36,096 bases of DNA from Nevskia sp. (GCA_019689635.1 JADGHB010000025.1:1-36096); one strand, 5' to 3'. Counted from the stretch's first letter, positions 1 to 10,867 are shown. Notes: generated from the letters alone by a model not told the origin. Numbers and translations are program-made.

Positions 1-1
1 T

Positions 2-1009
2 GGGGTCGCCGCCCTGGTGATGTCGGCGGCGCTGTTCTTCGCCATCGGCTACGTGCTGCCGGACAAGGCGCACGTCACGCGCTCGATCGTCGTCGCTGCG
101 CCGCAGTGCCAGGTGTTCGCGGTGCTGGACGGCTTCCGCCTCTACGGCCAGTGGTCGCCGTGGGCGGCAAAAGACCCGCAGATGAAGACGCAGATCAGCG
201 GCGCACCGTTCGGCGTCGGCGCGCGCTACGACTGGAGCGGCAACGCCGCGGTCGGCAGCGGCAGCGAGGTGATCGTGGATAGCGCGCCGTACAAACTCGT
301 CAAGACCAAGGTCCAATACAGCGACCGGGACCAACCCAGCTTCTCCACTTTCACGCTGGAGCCGCAGGGCGCGCAGACCAAGGTCACGTGGACGGTGGAT
401 ATCGGTCTGGGCCCCGATCCCCTCGCCCATTATCGGGGCCTGATGGTCGACAAGCAGGTCGGGCCGGACTACGAGCAAGGCCTGCAGCGGCTGAAAGCCC
501 TGGCGGAGTCGCGGCCCAAGGACGATTTTTCCGCGCTCAACGTCGATCTCACCGAGGTCAAGGCGCAGACCTATCTCTACTTGCCTGGCCACAGTTCCAC
601 CGACCCCGCGGCGGTGAACAAGGCGCAGACCGAGGCCTTCGGCAAGCTCGGCGAGCTGATGAAAGATCTCGGCCTCAAACAGACCGGCGCGCCGCTGGCC
701 GTGACCAAACAGTGGGATCCCGTCGCCAAGGTCTACGAGTTCGACGCCGGCATTCCCATCGACCGCACCGACGTCAGCCTGCCGGCCAACAGCGCTGCGG
801 AATTCGCGCAGACTTACGAGGGCCCGGCGCTGCGCGTGCGCTACAAGGGCGCCTATGGCGACTTGCCGAAGACCTATGCGCTACTGACCGAATTCATGAA
901 AGCCTTCGAGCTGCGTAACAACGGCCTGCTGTGGGAACAATACCTCACCGATCCCACGGCCACACCGGAGGCGCAACGCGAGCTGGAGATCTTCGTGCCG
1001 GTGAAATGA
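2..1009 (+). CDS. SRPBCC / GyrI-like effector-binding domain protein, 5' partial
   Basis: The reading frame is open from the first bases, so the gene very likely begins upstream; internal GTG (17) and ATG (20) are possible but would cut into a hydrophobic segment. A membrane anchor or signal-like stretch (SAALFFAIGYVLP) is followed by a START-like SRPBCC (polyketide cyclase type) domain over about residues 20-165. This domain has the typical 'W.PW...DP' motif near its start (QWSPWAAKDP). The C-terminal half (about 180-330) resembles the GyrI-like/AraC effector-binding fold and ends in the usual 'LEIFVPV' strand. In the family, such two-domain proteins are thought to bind small hydrophobic ligands; the ligand here is unknown. 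No partner gene is visible, because the 190 bp downstream are non-coding before uvrC. Domain assignment is by recognition of motifs; function is not established. Confidence 0.75.
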   Translation, partial: GVAALVMSAALFFAIGYVLPDKAHVTRSIVVAAPQCQVFAVLDGFRLYGQWSPWAAKDPQMKTQISGAPFGVGARYDWSGNAAVGSGSEVIVDSAPYKLVKTKVQYSDRDQPSFSTFTLEPQGAQTKVTWTVDIGLGPDPLAHYRGLMVDKQVGPDYEQGLQRLKALAESRPKDDFSALNVDLTEVKAQTYLYLPGHSSTDPAAVNKAQTEAFGKLGELMKDLGLKQTGAPLAVTKQWDPVAKVYEFDAGIPIDRTDVSLPANSAAEFAQTYEGPALRVRYKGAYGDLPKTYALLTEFMKAFELRNNGLLWEQYLTDPTATPEAQRELEIFVPVK

Positions 1010-1200
1010 GGGCGAATCCGGCGGCGCTTGGCCAATGCTGAAAAAGTCCCTTCTCGACTTTTGCGTCAGTCGCTCCGAAAAGGCGTGATTTTTTCCACGC
1101 TCCCGCTGCCCCAAGCCCCAGCGGGCTTGATGCACCGCAGGCCGTCCGTGGCCCGCACGGGAAGCGCTGAATACATCAGCGTTTCCCGTATGCTACCTGC
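1010..1200. other. Intergenic region upstream of uvrC with an inverted repeat
   Basis: No gene is visible in these 191 bases. A perfect 6-bp inverted repeat (CGCTGA - 5 nt - TCAGCG, 1165-1181) lies just upstream of a possible -10 element (TATGCT, 1189-1194) that ends 7 nt before the uvrC start codon. No convincing -35 element and no rho-independent terminator for the upstream gene were found. Confidence 0.4.
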
Positions 1201-3051
1201 ATGAAGGAGGTCGGCCTCGCGTTCGATCCCAAGCCGTTCCTGGCCCAGCTCAGCACCGGGCCGGGGGTGTACCGCATGTATGGCGGCGGCGGGGAACTGC
1301 TCTACGTCGGCAAGGCGCGCAACCTCAAGAAGCGCGTGGCGCAGTATTTCCTGCGCGCCAGCGGCGATCCGCGCATCGAGGCGATGGTGGCGCAGATCCA
1401 GCGCATCGAGGTCACCCTCACGTCCAGCGAGGACGAGGCGCTGCTGCTGGAAGCGGCGCTGATCAAGGAACAGGCGCCGCGCTACAACGTCTCGCTCCGC
1501 GACGACAAGAGCTATCCCTACCTGCGCATCACCGCCACCCCGCCGGGGCCTGCGACCGGCGACGCGCCGGATCCGAAACGATTCGCGCGCATCGCCTTCT
1601 ACCGCGGCGCGCGCAGCGGCGCCGATCGTTATTTTGGACCGTTTCCCTCGGCCGGCGCGGTGCGCGAGACGCTGGTCACGCTGCAGAAGCTCTTTCGCTT
1701 GCGTCCGTGCAGCGACGCGTTCTTCGCCAACCGTCAGCGGCCCTGCCTGCAGTATCAGATCAAGCGCTGCAGCGCGCCCTGCGTCGGTTATATCGACGCG
1801 GAAGAATACGCGCGCGACGTGGAGCGCGCGGTGCGCTTGCTCCAGGGCCGCGGCGACGAGCTGGCGCGCGAGCTGGGCGCGGAGATGGAGGAGGCCAGCG
1901 CCCGGCTCGAGTTCGAGCGCGCCGCGCGGCTGCGCGACCAGATCGCCGCGCTCAACCGCGTGCGCGAGACGCGCGCCCTGCGCGGCGGCGACTACGACGC
2001 GATCGCTTTGGCGCCGCACGCCGCCAGGAGCGCGGTGGTGGTGCTGTCGGTGCGCGACGGCGTCAACCTCGGCCACGCGAGTTTCTTCCCGCGTCATCCC
2101 CCGGGCGTGGAGCCGGCCGAACTGCTCGCCGGTTTCCTCGCCCAGTATTACCTGGAGCGGCCGCCGCCGGCGGAACTCCTGGTCGGCGCGCTGCCGGACG
2201 ATGCGCAATGGCTGGCGGCTTCTTTGACGACGCGCGCGGGTCGGCGGGTGCGCATCGTGCGTCCGCAGCGCGGTGCGCGCTTGCGTCTGCTGCGAATGGC
2301 CGAAGAAACCGCGCAGCAGGCGCTGTCGGCGCATCTGGCACAGTCCGCGAGCATGGCGCAGCGTCTGGCCGAATTGCAGCGGGCGCTGGCGCTCGACGCG
2401 CCGCCGCAACGGTTGGAGTGCTTCGATATCAGTCATACCGGCGGCGAGCAGACGGTCGCCTCCTGCGTGGTGTTCAACGCGCAGGGGCCGCTCAAGAGCG
2501 CCTATCGCCGCTTCAACATCGACGGCGTGAAGCCAGGCGACGATTACGCCGCCATCCAGCAGGCCGTGGCGCGGCGTTATGCACGGATCAAATCGGGCGA
2601 GTTCCCGAGGCCGGACGTGCTGTTCATCGATGGCGGCAAAGGTCAGCTTCACGCCGCGCAAGCGGCGCTCGCCGAACTAGGCGTTGCGGGATTGCGGATC
2701 GTGGCGGTGGCCAAGGGGCCCAGTCGCAAACCGGGGCTGGAACAGTTGATCCGGCCCGAGCGAGACACGCCGCTCAGCTTGCCTCCGGATTCTCCCGCCT
2801 TGCATCTGATCCAGCAGATCCGCGACGAGGCGCATCGCTTCGCCATCGGCGGTCACCGTGCGCGACGCCAAAAAGCGCGCCTGACTTCGACGCTGGAAGC
2901 GATCGAGGGCCTGGGCGCCGCGCGGCGCCGCGCGCTCCTCAAGACGCTGGGCGGGCTGCCGCAGGTTCGACGGGCCAGTGTCGAAGAGCTGGCGCGGGTG
3001 CCGGGCATCAACCGGCGGCTGGCGGAGCGGATCTACGCCCACTTCCGTTGA
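1201..3051 (+). CDS. uvrC: Excinuclease ABC subunit C (UvrC)
   Basis: Nuclease subunit of nucleotide excision repair; with UvrA and UvrB it makes the 3' and 5' incisions around a bulky DNA lesion in the cytoplasm. The 616 aa length is normal for the family. An N-terminal GIY-YIG nuclease domain has GVY at residues 22-24, YVG at 35-37 and Arg40. A Cys-rich stretch follows (RPCLQYQIKRCSAPC). The UvrB-interacting UVR helix lies near residues 235-250 (LEFERAARLRDQI). The RNase H-like 5' nuclease domain carries the invariant 'CFDISHTGG' and 'DVLFIDGGKGQL' motifs. Tandem helix-hairpin-helix motifs end the protein. The ATG at 1201 aligns well with the E. coli start. No Shine-Dalgarno precedes it, but a perfect AAGGAGGT lies inside codons 2-4. 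pgsA follows on the same strand, as in E. coli, but two opposite-strand tRNAs intervene. Confidence 0.97.
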   Translation: MKEVGLAFDPKPFLAQLSTGPGVYRMYGGGGELLYVGKARNLKKRVAQYFLRASGDPRIEAMVAQIQRIEVTLTSSEDEALLLEAALIKEQAPRYNVSLRDDKSYPYLRITATPPGPATGDAPDPKRFARIAFYRGARSGADRYFGPFPSAGAVRETLVTLQKLFRLRPCSDAFFANRQRPCLQYQIKRCSAPCVGYIDAEEYARDVERAVRLLQGRGDELARELGAEMEEASARLEFERAARLRDQIAALNRVRETRALRGGDYDAIALAPHAARSAVVVLSVRDGVNLGHASFFPRHPPGVEPAELLAGFLAQYYLERPPPAELLVGALPDDAQWLAASLTTRAGRRVRIVRPQRGARLRLLRMAEETAQQALSAHLAQSASMAQRLAELQRALALDAPPQRLECFDISHTGGEQTVASCVVFNAQGPLKSAYRRFNIDGVKPGDDYAAIQQAVARRYARIKSGEFPRPDVLFIDGGKGQLHAAQAALAELGVAGLRIVAVAKGPSRKPGLEQLIRPERDTPLSLPPDSPALHLIQQIRDEAHRFAIGGHRARRQKARLTSTLEAIEGLGAARRRALLKTLGGLPQVRRASVEELARVPGINRRLAERIYAHFR

Positions 3052-3077
3052 ACGACGGCCGAACCGGAGAACGTTAT

Positions 3078-3151
3078 TGGAGGCTCGGGCCGGAATTGAA
3101 CCGACGTACGGGGATTTGCAGTCCCCTGCATGACCACTCTGCCACCGAGCC
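3078..3151 (-). tRNA. tRNA-Cys (GCA anticodon)
   Basis: The reverse strand folds as a complete cloverleaf of 74 nt with the CCA end encoded. The acceptor stem is GGCTCGG/CCGAGCC. The anticodon arm reads GGGGACTGCAAATCCCC with anticodon GCA. The T arm contains GGTTCAATTCC. The discriminator base is U, as expected for cysteine tRNA. It lies 81 nt downstream of tRNA-Gly on the same strand. Confidence 0.95.
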
Positions 3152-3159
3152 CTGGACGG

Positions 3160-3165
3160 ATTCTA
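3160..3165 (-). promoter_or_regulatory. Possible -10 element directly upstream of tRNA-Cys
   Basis: TAGAAT (reverse strand) lies 8 nt before the mature 5' end of tRNA-Cys. It would place transcription start at, or within about two bases of, the tRNA itself. No good -35 hexamer is present at 16-18 nt, so this is a weak call. Confidence 0.25.
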
Positions 3166-3191
3166 CTCTGCCGGAACCCCCGCCAGAGACG

Positions 3192-3216
3192 AAAAAACCC
3201 CGCGCGCGACGAGGTT
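3192..3216 (-). terminator. Hairpin plus U-tract between tRNA-Gly and tRNA-Cys
   Basis: On the reverse strand AACCTCG pairs with CGGGGTT (one G-U pair) across a 7-nt loop, and is followed by an uninterrupted run of six T (two of them are the end of the stem). This has the form of a rho-independent terminator. It lies 17 nt after tRNA-Gly and before tRNA-Cys. Confidence 0.5.
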
Positions 3217-3232
3217 TCCGGAGAGAAAAAGC

Positions 3233-3308
3233 TGGAGCGGGAAACGAGGCTCGAACTCGCGACCTCAACCTTGGCAAGGTTGCGCTCTACCAACTGAGCT
3301 ATTCCCGC
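3233..3308 (-). tRNA. tRNA-Gly (GCC anticodon)
   Basis: A complete 76-nt cloverleaf on the reverse strand with encoded CCA. The acceptor stem is GCGGGAA/TTCCCGC. The D arm contains AGCTCAGTTGGTAGAGC. The anticodon arm CAACCTTGCCAAGGTTG gives anticodon GCC. The T arm contains GGTTCGAGCC-like bases. In E. coli the corresponding gene (glyW) follows pgsA on the same strand; here it is opposite to pgsA and lies upstream of it. Confidence 0.96.
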
Positions 3309-3322
3309 TCGCGAGATGCGCC

Positions 3323-3352
3323 ATTGTAGGGGCAGGAGGCGTCGGCGATCAA
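3323..3352 (-). promoter_or_regulatory. Promoter of tRNA-Gly
   Basis: On the reverse strand TTGATC (3347-3352) and TACAAT (3323-3328) are separated by 18 nt. This fits a sigma70 promoter that starts about 7 nt upstream of the tRNA. Confidence 0.55.
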
Positions 3353-3444
3353 TTCCCCGGCTCCGGCGGCGGCGGGGCTTTTTCCGCCGCCCTGCGGGCT
3401 TTGCCGGACTGGCCAGCGGCGGCCGAAACCGGGAAACTGTCGCC

Positions 3445-4008
3445 ATGCGACTCAACCTGCCCACGCTGCTCACGCTCGCTCGCGTGGCGGTGATCCCTCT
3501 GGTGCTGGCGCTGCTGCTGTTCGACGGCAGCCGGGCGCGCCACGCGGCCGCGCTGCTGTTCGTCGCCGCGGCGGCGACCGACTGGCTCGACGGCTTCCTC
3601 GCCCGGCGCTGGAACCAGACCACGCATTTCGGCGCCTTCCTCGACCCGGTCGCCGACAAGCTGCTGGTGGCGGTGGCGCTGGTCATGCTGTTGCGCGACG
3701 ATCCGCGCGGGCTGATGGCCGTGCTCACCGCCATCATCATCGGCCGCGAGATCACCATTTCCGCGCTGCGCGAATGGCTGGCGGAAATCGGCCAGCGCAG
3801 CCGCGCGGCGGTGGGCGTGGTTGGCAAGTTCAAGACCGGCTTCCAGATGACCGCGATCGGCCTGATGCTGTGGCGTACGCCGCTGTTCGGACTGCCGACC
3901 TACGATTTCGGTTACTTCCTGCTGTTCGCGGCGGCGGTGCTCACGCTGTGGTCGATGATCGTGTATCTCAGGGCCGCCTGGCCTTACATGCGCGGCGATC
4001 CAGGCTGA
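3445..4008 (+). CDS. pgsA: CDP-diacylglycerol--glycerol-3-phosphate 3-phosphatidyltransferase
   Basis: Inner-membrane enzyme for the committed step of phosphatidylglycerol (and hence cardiolipin) synthesis, transferring phosphatidate from CDP-diacylglycerol to glycerol-3-phosphate. At 187 aa the size is typical. The CDP-alcohol phosphatidyltransferase signature is complete: D46-x2-D49-G50-x2-A53-R54-x8-G63-x3-D67-x3-D71. Several hydrophobic helices follow. The ATG at 3445 (MRLNLPTLLTLARV) matches the usual family start; longer in-frame starts would add an Arg-rich tail that is not family-like. It probably follows uvrC functionally as in E. coli, but the space between them holds two reverse-strand tRNA genes and their promoter. 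The cardiolipin synthase further along the window uses its product line. Confidence 0.95.
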   Translation: MRLNLPTLLTLARVAVIPLVLALLLFDGSRARHAAALLFVAAAATDWLDGFLARRWNQTTHFGAFLDPVADKLLVAVALVMLLRDDPRGLMAVLTAIIIGREITISALREWLAEIGQRSRAAVGVVGKFKTGFQMTAIGLMLWRTPLFGLPTYDFGYFLLFAAAVLTLWSMIVYLRAAWPYMRGDPG

Positions 4009-4024
4009 GCGTGCTGTCCAGCAT

Positions 4025-4110
4025 TGGTGCGCCCGACTGGACTCGAACCAGTACGCCGTAAAGGCTGAGAATTTTAAGTCCTCTGCGTCTACCCATTCCG
4101 CCACGGGCGC
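4025..4110 (-). tRNA. tRNA-Leu (UAA anticodon)
   Basis: An 86-nt class II tRNA on the reverse strand with encoded CCA. The acceptor stem is GCGCCCG/CGGGCGC. The anticodon arm GAGGACTTAAAATTCTC gives anticodon TAA. A variable arm (CAGCCTTTACGGCGTA region) and T arm TGGTTCGAGTCCA follow. Its 3' end lies 16 bp beyond the pgsA stop, facing pgsA. This corresponds to E. coli leuZ, which there is the last of a glyW-cysT-leuZ series. Confidence 0.95.
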
Positions 4111-4118
4111 TCGCAGGC

Positions 4119-4124
4119 ATTGTA
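4119..4124 (-). promoter_or_regulatory. -10 element of tRNA-Leu
   Basis: TACAAT on the reverse strand lies 8 nt upstream of the tRNA 5' end. The same hexamer serves tRNA-Gly. A matching -35 hexamer is not obvious. Confidence 0.4.
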
Positions 4125-4267
4125 GGCCAAGCTGGGTAGGCCAGGGCTTGACGCGGTGTACGACACGCGCCGGTGGCAAGCGTCAGCGCGTGGGAAGTCG
4201 CGATGAACACCATAAAACGCGGAGCGTGCGGGCGCAGTCTCGCAGACCGGATCGGGCGGGTCGATGG

Positions 4268-4957
4268 CTAGCGTTCGCTGCGAACTCGCTGATCGCGCGA
4301 AGCGCCGCCCGGCGCGGCGGTCCCCGCGTCCAGGGCAGCCAGGCGTTGGAGAAGCTGTTCAATGATGTCGCGCAACAGCGCGCCCGCGCGGGCGCCATCG
4401 CCGGCACGCAGCGCGTCGATGATCTGCCGGCGCTGTCTGGTGAACAGGCCGGTCAGACCCAGGCGGCGGGCGACGAAGCGCGCACGCACGTCCCAGGCCA
4501 TGGACTCCCAGGCGCGCAGGAAGGCACGATTGCCGGACATCGCCACGATGCGACGATGGAAATCCACCGAGGCGCTCATGTAAGTCTCGTGATCGTGGGT
4601 CTGCGCCGCGCGGCGCATGATTTTGAGCGCGTCTTCGAGCGCTTCGAGATCGGCGGCCGCGCAGGGCACCGCCCGCCGCGCGGCGGCCTCCTCGATCTCG
4701 GCGCGCAGTTCGTAGGCCTCGCGCAGCTCGTGTTCGTCGAGCTCGCGCACGCGCGTGCCGCGGTAATGCACGGTTTCCAGAAGACCCACCGCTTCCAGTT
4801 CGCGCAGCGCCTCGCGCACCGGCGCCTGGCTAACATTGAACTCGCGCGCCAGCGCCATTTCTTTGAGGCGCGTGCCCGGCGGCATGCGGCCGTCGAGGAT
4901 GCGCGAAACGATGGCTTCGCGCACTTGTTCGCGCATACAGCAGCGGCGCACGATCAT
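4268..4957 (-). CDS. GntR-family (FadR/FCD subfamily) transcriptional regulator
   Basis: A predicted DNA-binding repressor or activator of 229 aa. An N-terminal winged helix spans about residues 8-72, with the classic GntR elements 'ILDGRMPPGTRLKE', 'LAREFNVSQAPVREALR' and 'GLL'. The C-terminal helical FCD ligand domain spans about 80-215 (start ELREAYELRAEIEEAAARRA; middle 'VDFHRRIVAMSGN'). FCD proteins usually sense carboxylates and often bind a metal through one Asp/Glu and three His. Here the first His is present, but the later family positions read RRQ and LRD rather than His-containing, so metal binding may be lost. It starts 14 nt after the outer-membrane factor gene, so it is probably the last gene of the RND efflux operon and regulates it. 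A second start at ATG 4936 is possible. The ligand is unknown. Confidence 0.88.
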   Translation of the reverse strand: MIVRRCCMREQVREAIVSRILDGRMPPGTRLKEMALAREFNVSQAPVREALRELEAVGLLETVHYRGTRVRELDEHELREAYELRAEIEEAAARRAVPCAAADLEALEDALKIMRRAAQTHDHETYMSASVDFHRRIVAMSGNRAFLRAWESMAWDVRARFVARRLGLTGLFTRQRRQIIDALRAGDGARAGALLRDIIEQLLQRLAALDAGTAAPGGASRDQRVRSER

Positions 4958-4971
4958 CGGCCGGCTCTCCT

Positions 4972-6414
4972 TCAGCGCGCCGCCGCGGCGTCGGCGAGTT
5001 CGGCACGGTTCCAGCCGCCGCCGAGTGCCTTGACCAATTGCACGGCGGCGCTGAAGCGCCGGGTCAGAATGTTCAGCGCGGACGACTGCGCCTGCAACAG
5101 GGCGTTCTGCGCGAACACCACTTCCAGATTGCTGGCGATGCCGCCGCGGTAGCGTTGCTCGGCCTGGGCGAGGCTGCGCTGGGCCGCGGCGACGGCGGCA
5201 CGCTGGCTCGCCTGTTCTTGTGCGAGCTGTCGTTGTGCCGCGAGCTCGTCCTCGACCTCGCGGTAGGCTTCGAGCACCGTGCTGCGATAATCCGCCACCG
5301 CTTCATCGTAGGCGCCGCGCGCTTGCTGCGAAAGGGCCCGGCGCCGGCCGCCGTCGAACACGGTGAGCACCGCGCTGGGACCCAGCGACCACAGGCGGCT
5401 CGGCGCGTCGATCCAAGAAGCGGCATGGGCGGACTCCCAGCCCGCACTCGCGCCGATGCCGAACACCGGGAACCAGGCCGCGCGCGCGACGCCGATCTCG
5501 GCATTGGCCGCCGCCACGCGGCGCTCGGCAGCCGCCACGTCCGGTCGGCGTTCGAGCAGTTCCGAGGGGGCACCAGGATCCAGCGTCGGGGGCTCGGCGG
5601 ACAGCGGCAGCGGTTCGACGTGAAACGCAGGGGCCGGTTCGCCGACCAAGACGGCGATGGCGTGCTCGAGCTGGGCGCGGATCAGACGTTGCTCCGCCGC
5701 CTGGGTACGCGCGGATTCGAGCTGGGTGCGTGCCTGGTCCACGTCGACGGCAGCGGCGATACCGCCGCGATAACGGTTCTCGGTCAGCGTCAGGGCGCGC
5801 TCGTAGGCGGCCACGGTCTGGTCGAGCAGCGCGATGCTCGCGTCGGCGCCGCGCAGCATGAAGTAATCGGTCGCCAGTTCGGCATGCGTCGCGAGATCCA
5901 CGGCGGCGAGATCCGCGGCGCTGGCCTGCGCCTGGGCGTGCGCGGCGTCGAGCGCGCTGCGCACGCGGCCCCAGACGTCGATCTCGTAGGAGACGTCCGC
6001 TTCCAGCGTGTAGTCGTCGTAGATTTGCGGAGTGGCCGGCGAAAACCGCGGGCTGTTGCGGGACAGGCGCGTGCGCGTGAGTCCCGAGCCGAGCGTGACG
6101 GACGGAAAGTAATCGGCGCGAGCCAGACGGACCGCCGCGCGCGCCTGCATGAGTCGGGCAAAGGCGGCTTTGAGGTCCTGATTCGCGGCACCGATTTTGT
6201 TTTCCAGCGCATTCAAGGTGGCGTCGTCGAATAGCCTCCACCAGGCGCCGCGCGGTAGCGCGTCGGCCGGTTGCGCCGGCTTCCATTCACCTAGCTCCTG
6301 GTACGCTGCGGGCGGCGCCGGCGTCGAAGGCACACCATAGCGGGGTGCCAGCGAGCACGCCGACAGCGCCGCGGCGAGCGCGGCCCAGCCGAACCCCACG
6401 CAAGTCCGGTTCAT
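4972..6414 (-). CDS. RND efflux outer-membrane factor lipoprotein (NodT/OprM type)
   Basis: Outer-membrane channel component of a tripartite efflux pump, 480 aa, the normal size for TolC/OprM-like proteins. A signal peptide with lipobox L17-S-A-C20 indicates lipid anchoring. Two outer-membrane efflux repeats follow, with typical phrases such as 'PSVTLGSGLTRT', 'ENRYRGGIAAAVDVDQARTQLE' and, in the second repeat, 'EQRYRGGIASNLEVVFAQNALL'. The duplicated 'RYRGGIA' is the hallmark of this family. Its start codon overlaps the adaptor stop by 4 nt (ATGA), showing translational coupling, and the GntR gene follows after 14 nt. The substrate of the pump cannot be read from the sequence. Confidence 0.94.
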   Translation of the reverse strand: MNRTCVGFGWAALAAALSACSLAPRYGVPSTPAPPAAYQELGEWKPAQPADALPRGAWWRLFDDATLNALENKIGAANQDLKAAFARLMQARAAVRLARADYFPSVTLGSGLTRTRLSRNSPRFSPATPQIYDDYTLEADVSYEIDVWGRVRSALDAAHAQAQASAADLAAVDLATHAELATDYFMLRGADASIALLDQTVAAYERALTLTENRYRGGIAAAVDVDQARTQLESARTQAAEQRLIRAQLEHAIAVLVGEPAPAFHVEPLPLSAEPPTLDPGAPSELLERRPDVAAAERRVAAANAEIGVARAAWFPVFGIGASAGWESAHAASWIDAPSRLWSLGPSAVLTVFDGGRRRALSQQARGAYDEAVADYRSTVLEAYREVEDELAAQRQLAQEQASQRAAVAAAQRSLAQAEQRYRGGIASNLEVVFAQNALLQAQSSALNILTRRFSAAVQLVKALGGGWNRAELADAAAAR

Positions 6415-7592
6415 GTCCTGGGCTGAGGGCTGGCGGGCGTTTCCACCACCGTCACCCGCTCGCCCTCGGCGATGGCATCGGGCGGGTTGACGATGACGCG
6501 GTCGTCCGGCGCGAGGCCCGCGAGCACTTCCACCGTGTTGCCGAAGTCGCGGCCGAGCGTGAGGGTCTTGAGCCTGACGCGATCGTCGCGGCCCACAGTG
6601 GCGACCTGCATGCCTTGCGGGCGGAACAACAGGGTGTTGGCGGACAGCCGCAGGCTGCCGGGCACGGGTGCAAGGCGGAAATGGACTTCGGCGTAGGCGC
6701 CGGGCAGCAGCTCGCCGTTGGGGTTGTCGGTCTGGAGTTCCACCTGCATGGTACGAGTGGCCGGGTCGATGGCCGAGGCCATGTTCACCAGCTCGGCGGG
6801 ATAGGTCTTGTCCGGATGCTCGGTGAAGTGCAGTTCGGCCTCCATGCCAGGGCGCAGTTGCGGCACCTGCGCTTGCGGGACTTCCACGTAGATGCGCAGT
6901 CGATGAGTGTCGGCGAGGTGGAACAACTCGCGCGCGGTGCCGCTGCCGGCATCGATCAGGTCGCCGAGGTCCACGTTGCGCGCCGTGACCACGCCGTCGA
7001 AGGGCGCGACGATGCGCTTGAAGCGCTCCAGCTCGCGCAGCCGCGCGACATTGGCCTGCGCCGAGGCGACCAGCGCGCGCTTGGCGGCCGCGTCGCCCAG
7101 CGCGTTGTCCGCATCCTGCTTGGACACCGAGTCGGTGGCGAGCAGGGCCCGGTAGCGTTCGGCGGTGATCTGCGCGAGCCGCTCGTTGGCCTGCGCGGTG
7201 GCGAGATCGGCTTGGGCCTGGCGCAACTGCTGGTCCACTTCCGGCGTGTCGATTTCGGCCAGGATCTGGCCGGCCTTGACGCGCGCGCCGAGATCCACGA
7301 ACCAGCGCTTGAGGTAGCCGCTGGTGCGGGCATAGATGGGCGCGTCATACCAGGCCCGCACGTTGCCCGGCAGGATCAACTCCTCGTTGCGTGCCGGTGG
7401 GCTCGGTCGGGTGACCGCCACGATGAGTTGGGCAGCCGTGGCTTCCTTGCGTAAGGCGGTCTGCGCTAGGATGCGATGGGCGATGCCCCAGCCGGCGAGC
7501 GCGACGGCGAGCGCCGCGAGCAGCAGTCCGGCACGGGCGATGCCGCGCGGCGGCTGCGGCGGCGTGGGAAAAGAATGCGGGAAATCGGACAT
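6411..7592 (-). CDS. RND efflux periplasmic adaptor (HlyD/MFP family)
   Basis: Periplasmic membrane-fusion protein of 393 aa that links the inner-membrane pump to the outer-membrane channel. A short cytoplasmic N-terminus is followed by one transmembrane helix (about 19-40). Then come the lipoyl/barrel-sandwich half-motifs ('GYLKRWFVDLGARVKAGQILAEIDTPEVDQQL' region and 'IVAPFDGVVTARNVDLGDLI') flanking an alpha-helical hairpin. A beta-barrel domain and the membrane-proximal domain ('VVETPASPQ' end) complete it. The permease gene ends 10 nt upstream and the OMF gene overlaps by 4 nt, so the three components are made together. No unusual truncation is seen. Confidence 0.94.
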   Translation of the reverse strand: MSDFPHSFPTPPQPPRGIARAGLLLAALAVALAGWGIAHRILAQTALRKEATAAQLIVAVTRPSPPARNEELILPGNVRAWYDAPIYARTSGYLKRWFVDLGARVKAGQILAEIDTPEVDQQLRQAQADLATAQANERLAQITAERYRALLATDSVSKQDADNALGDAAAKRALVASAQANVARLRELERFKRIVAPFDGVVTARNVDLGDLIDAGSGTARELFHLADTHRLRIYVEVPQAQVPQLRPGMEAELHFTEHPDKTYPAELVNMASAIDPATRTMQVELQTDNPNGELLPGAYAEVHFRLAPVPGSLRLSANTLLFRPQGMQVATVGRDDRVRLKTLTLGRDFGNTVEVLAGLAPDDRVIVNPPDAIAEGERVTVVETPASPQPRT

Positions 7593-7602
7593 GGGAGCTC
7601 GA

Positions 7603-10773
<3,171 letters not shown>

Positions 10774-10838
10774 GGCGTGTTCCTTCGCGGGTGCGCCGTC
10801 GACAGCAGGAGGGAGGGCGCCGACGACGATGGCGGCGC

Positions 10839-10867
10839 ATCATAACCGCTAGATTATCGATAATCAA
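10839..10867 (-). promoter_or_regulatory. Promoter of the RND-GntR operon
   Basis: On the reverse strand TTGATT (10862-10867) and TATGAT (10839-10844) are separated by exactly 17 nt, a good sigma70 promoter. The predicted start at about 10832 leaves a leader of about 60 nt before the permease ATG. Confidence 0.65.
10852..10865. promoter_or_regulatory. Perfect 14-bp palindrome, likely operator of the RND operon
   Basis: GATTATCGATAATC is its own reverse complement and stands out as an AT-rich island in GC-rich DNA. It covers part of the -35 element and most of the spacer of the RND promoter, so a bound protein would block RNA polymerase. The adjacent direct repeat TAATCA-A-TAATCA (10861-10873) adds a further half-site. 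GntR-family proteins bind short palindromes of this kind; assignment to the operon's own GntR protein is inference. Confidence 0.6.

Noticed and set aside
1168-1180. CTG-N7-CAG upstream of uvrC as a LexA box
   Set aside because: LexA sites need CTG-N10-CAG; spacing and core bases do not fit.
1066-2661. 531-aa open frame antisense to uvrC
   Set aside because: Arg/His/Ala-rich product with no family features; a mirror of uvrC codon bias in high-GC DNA.
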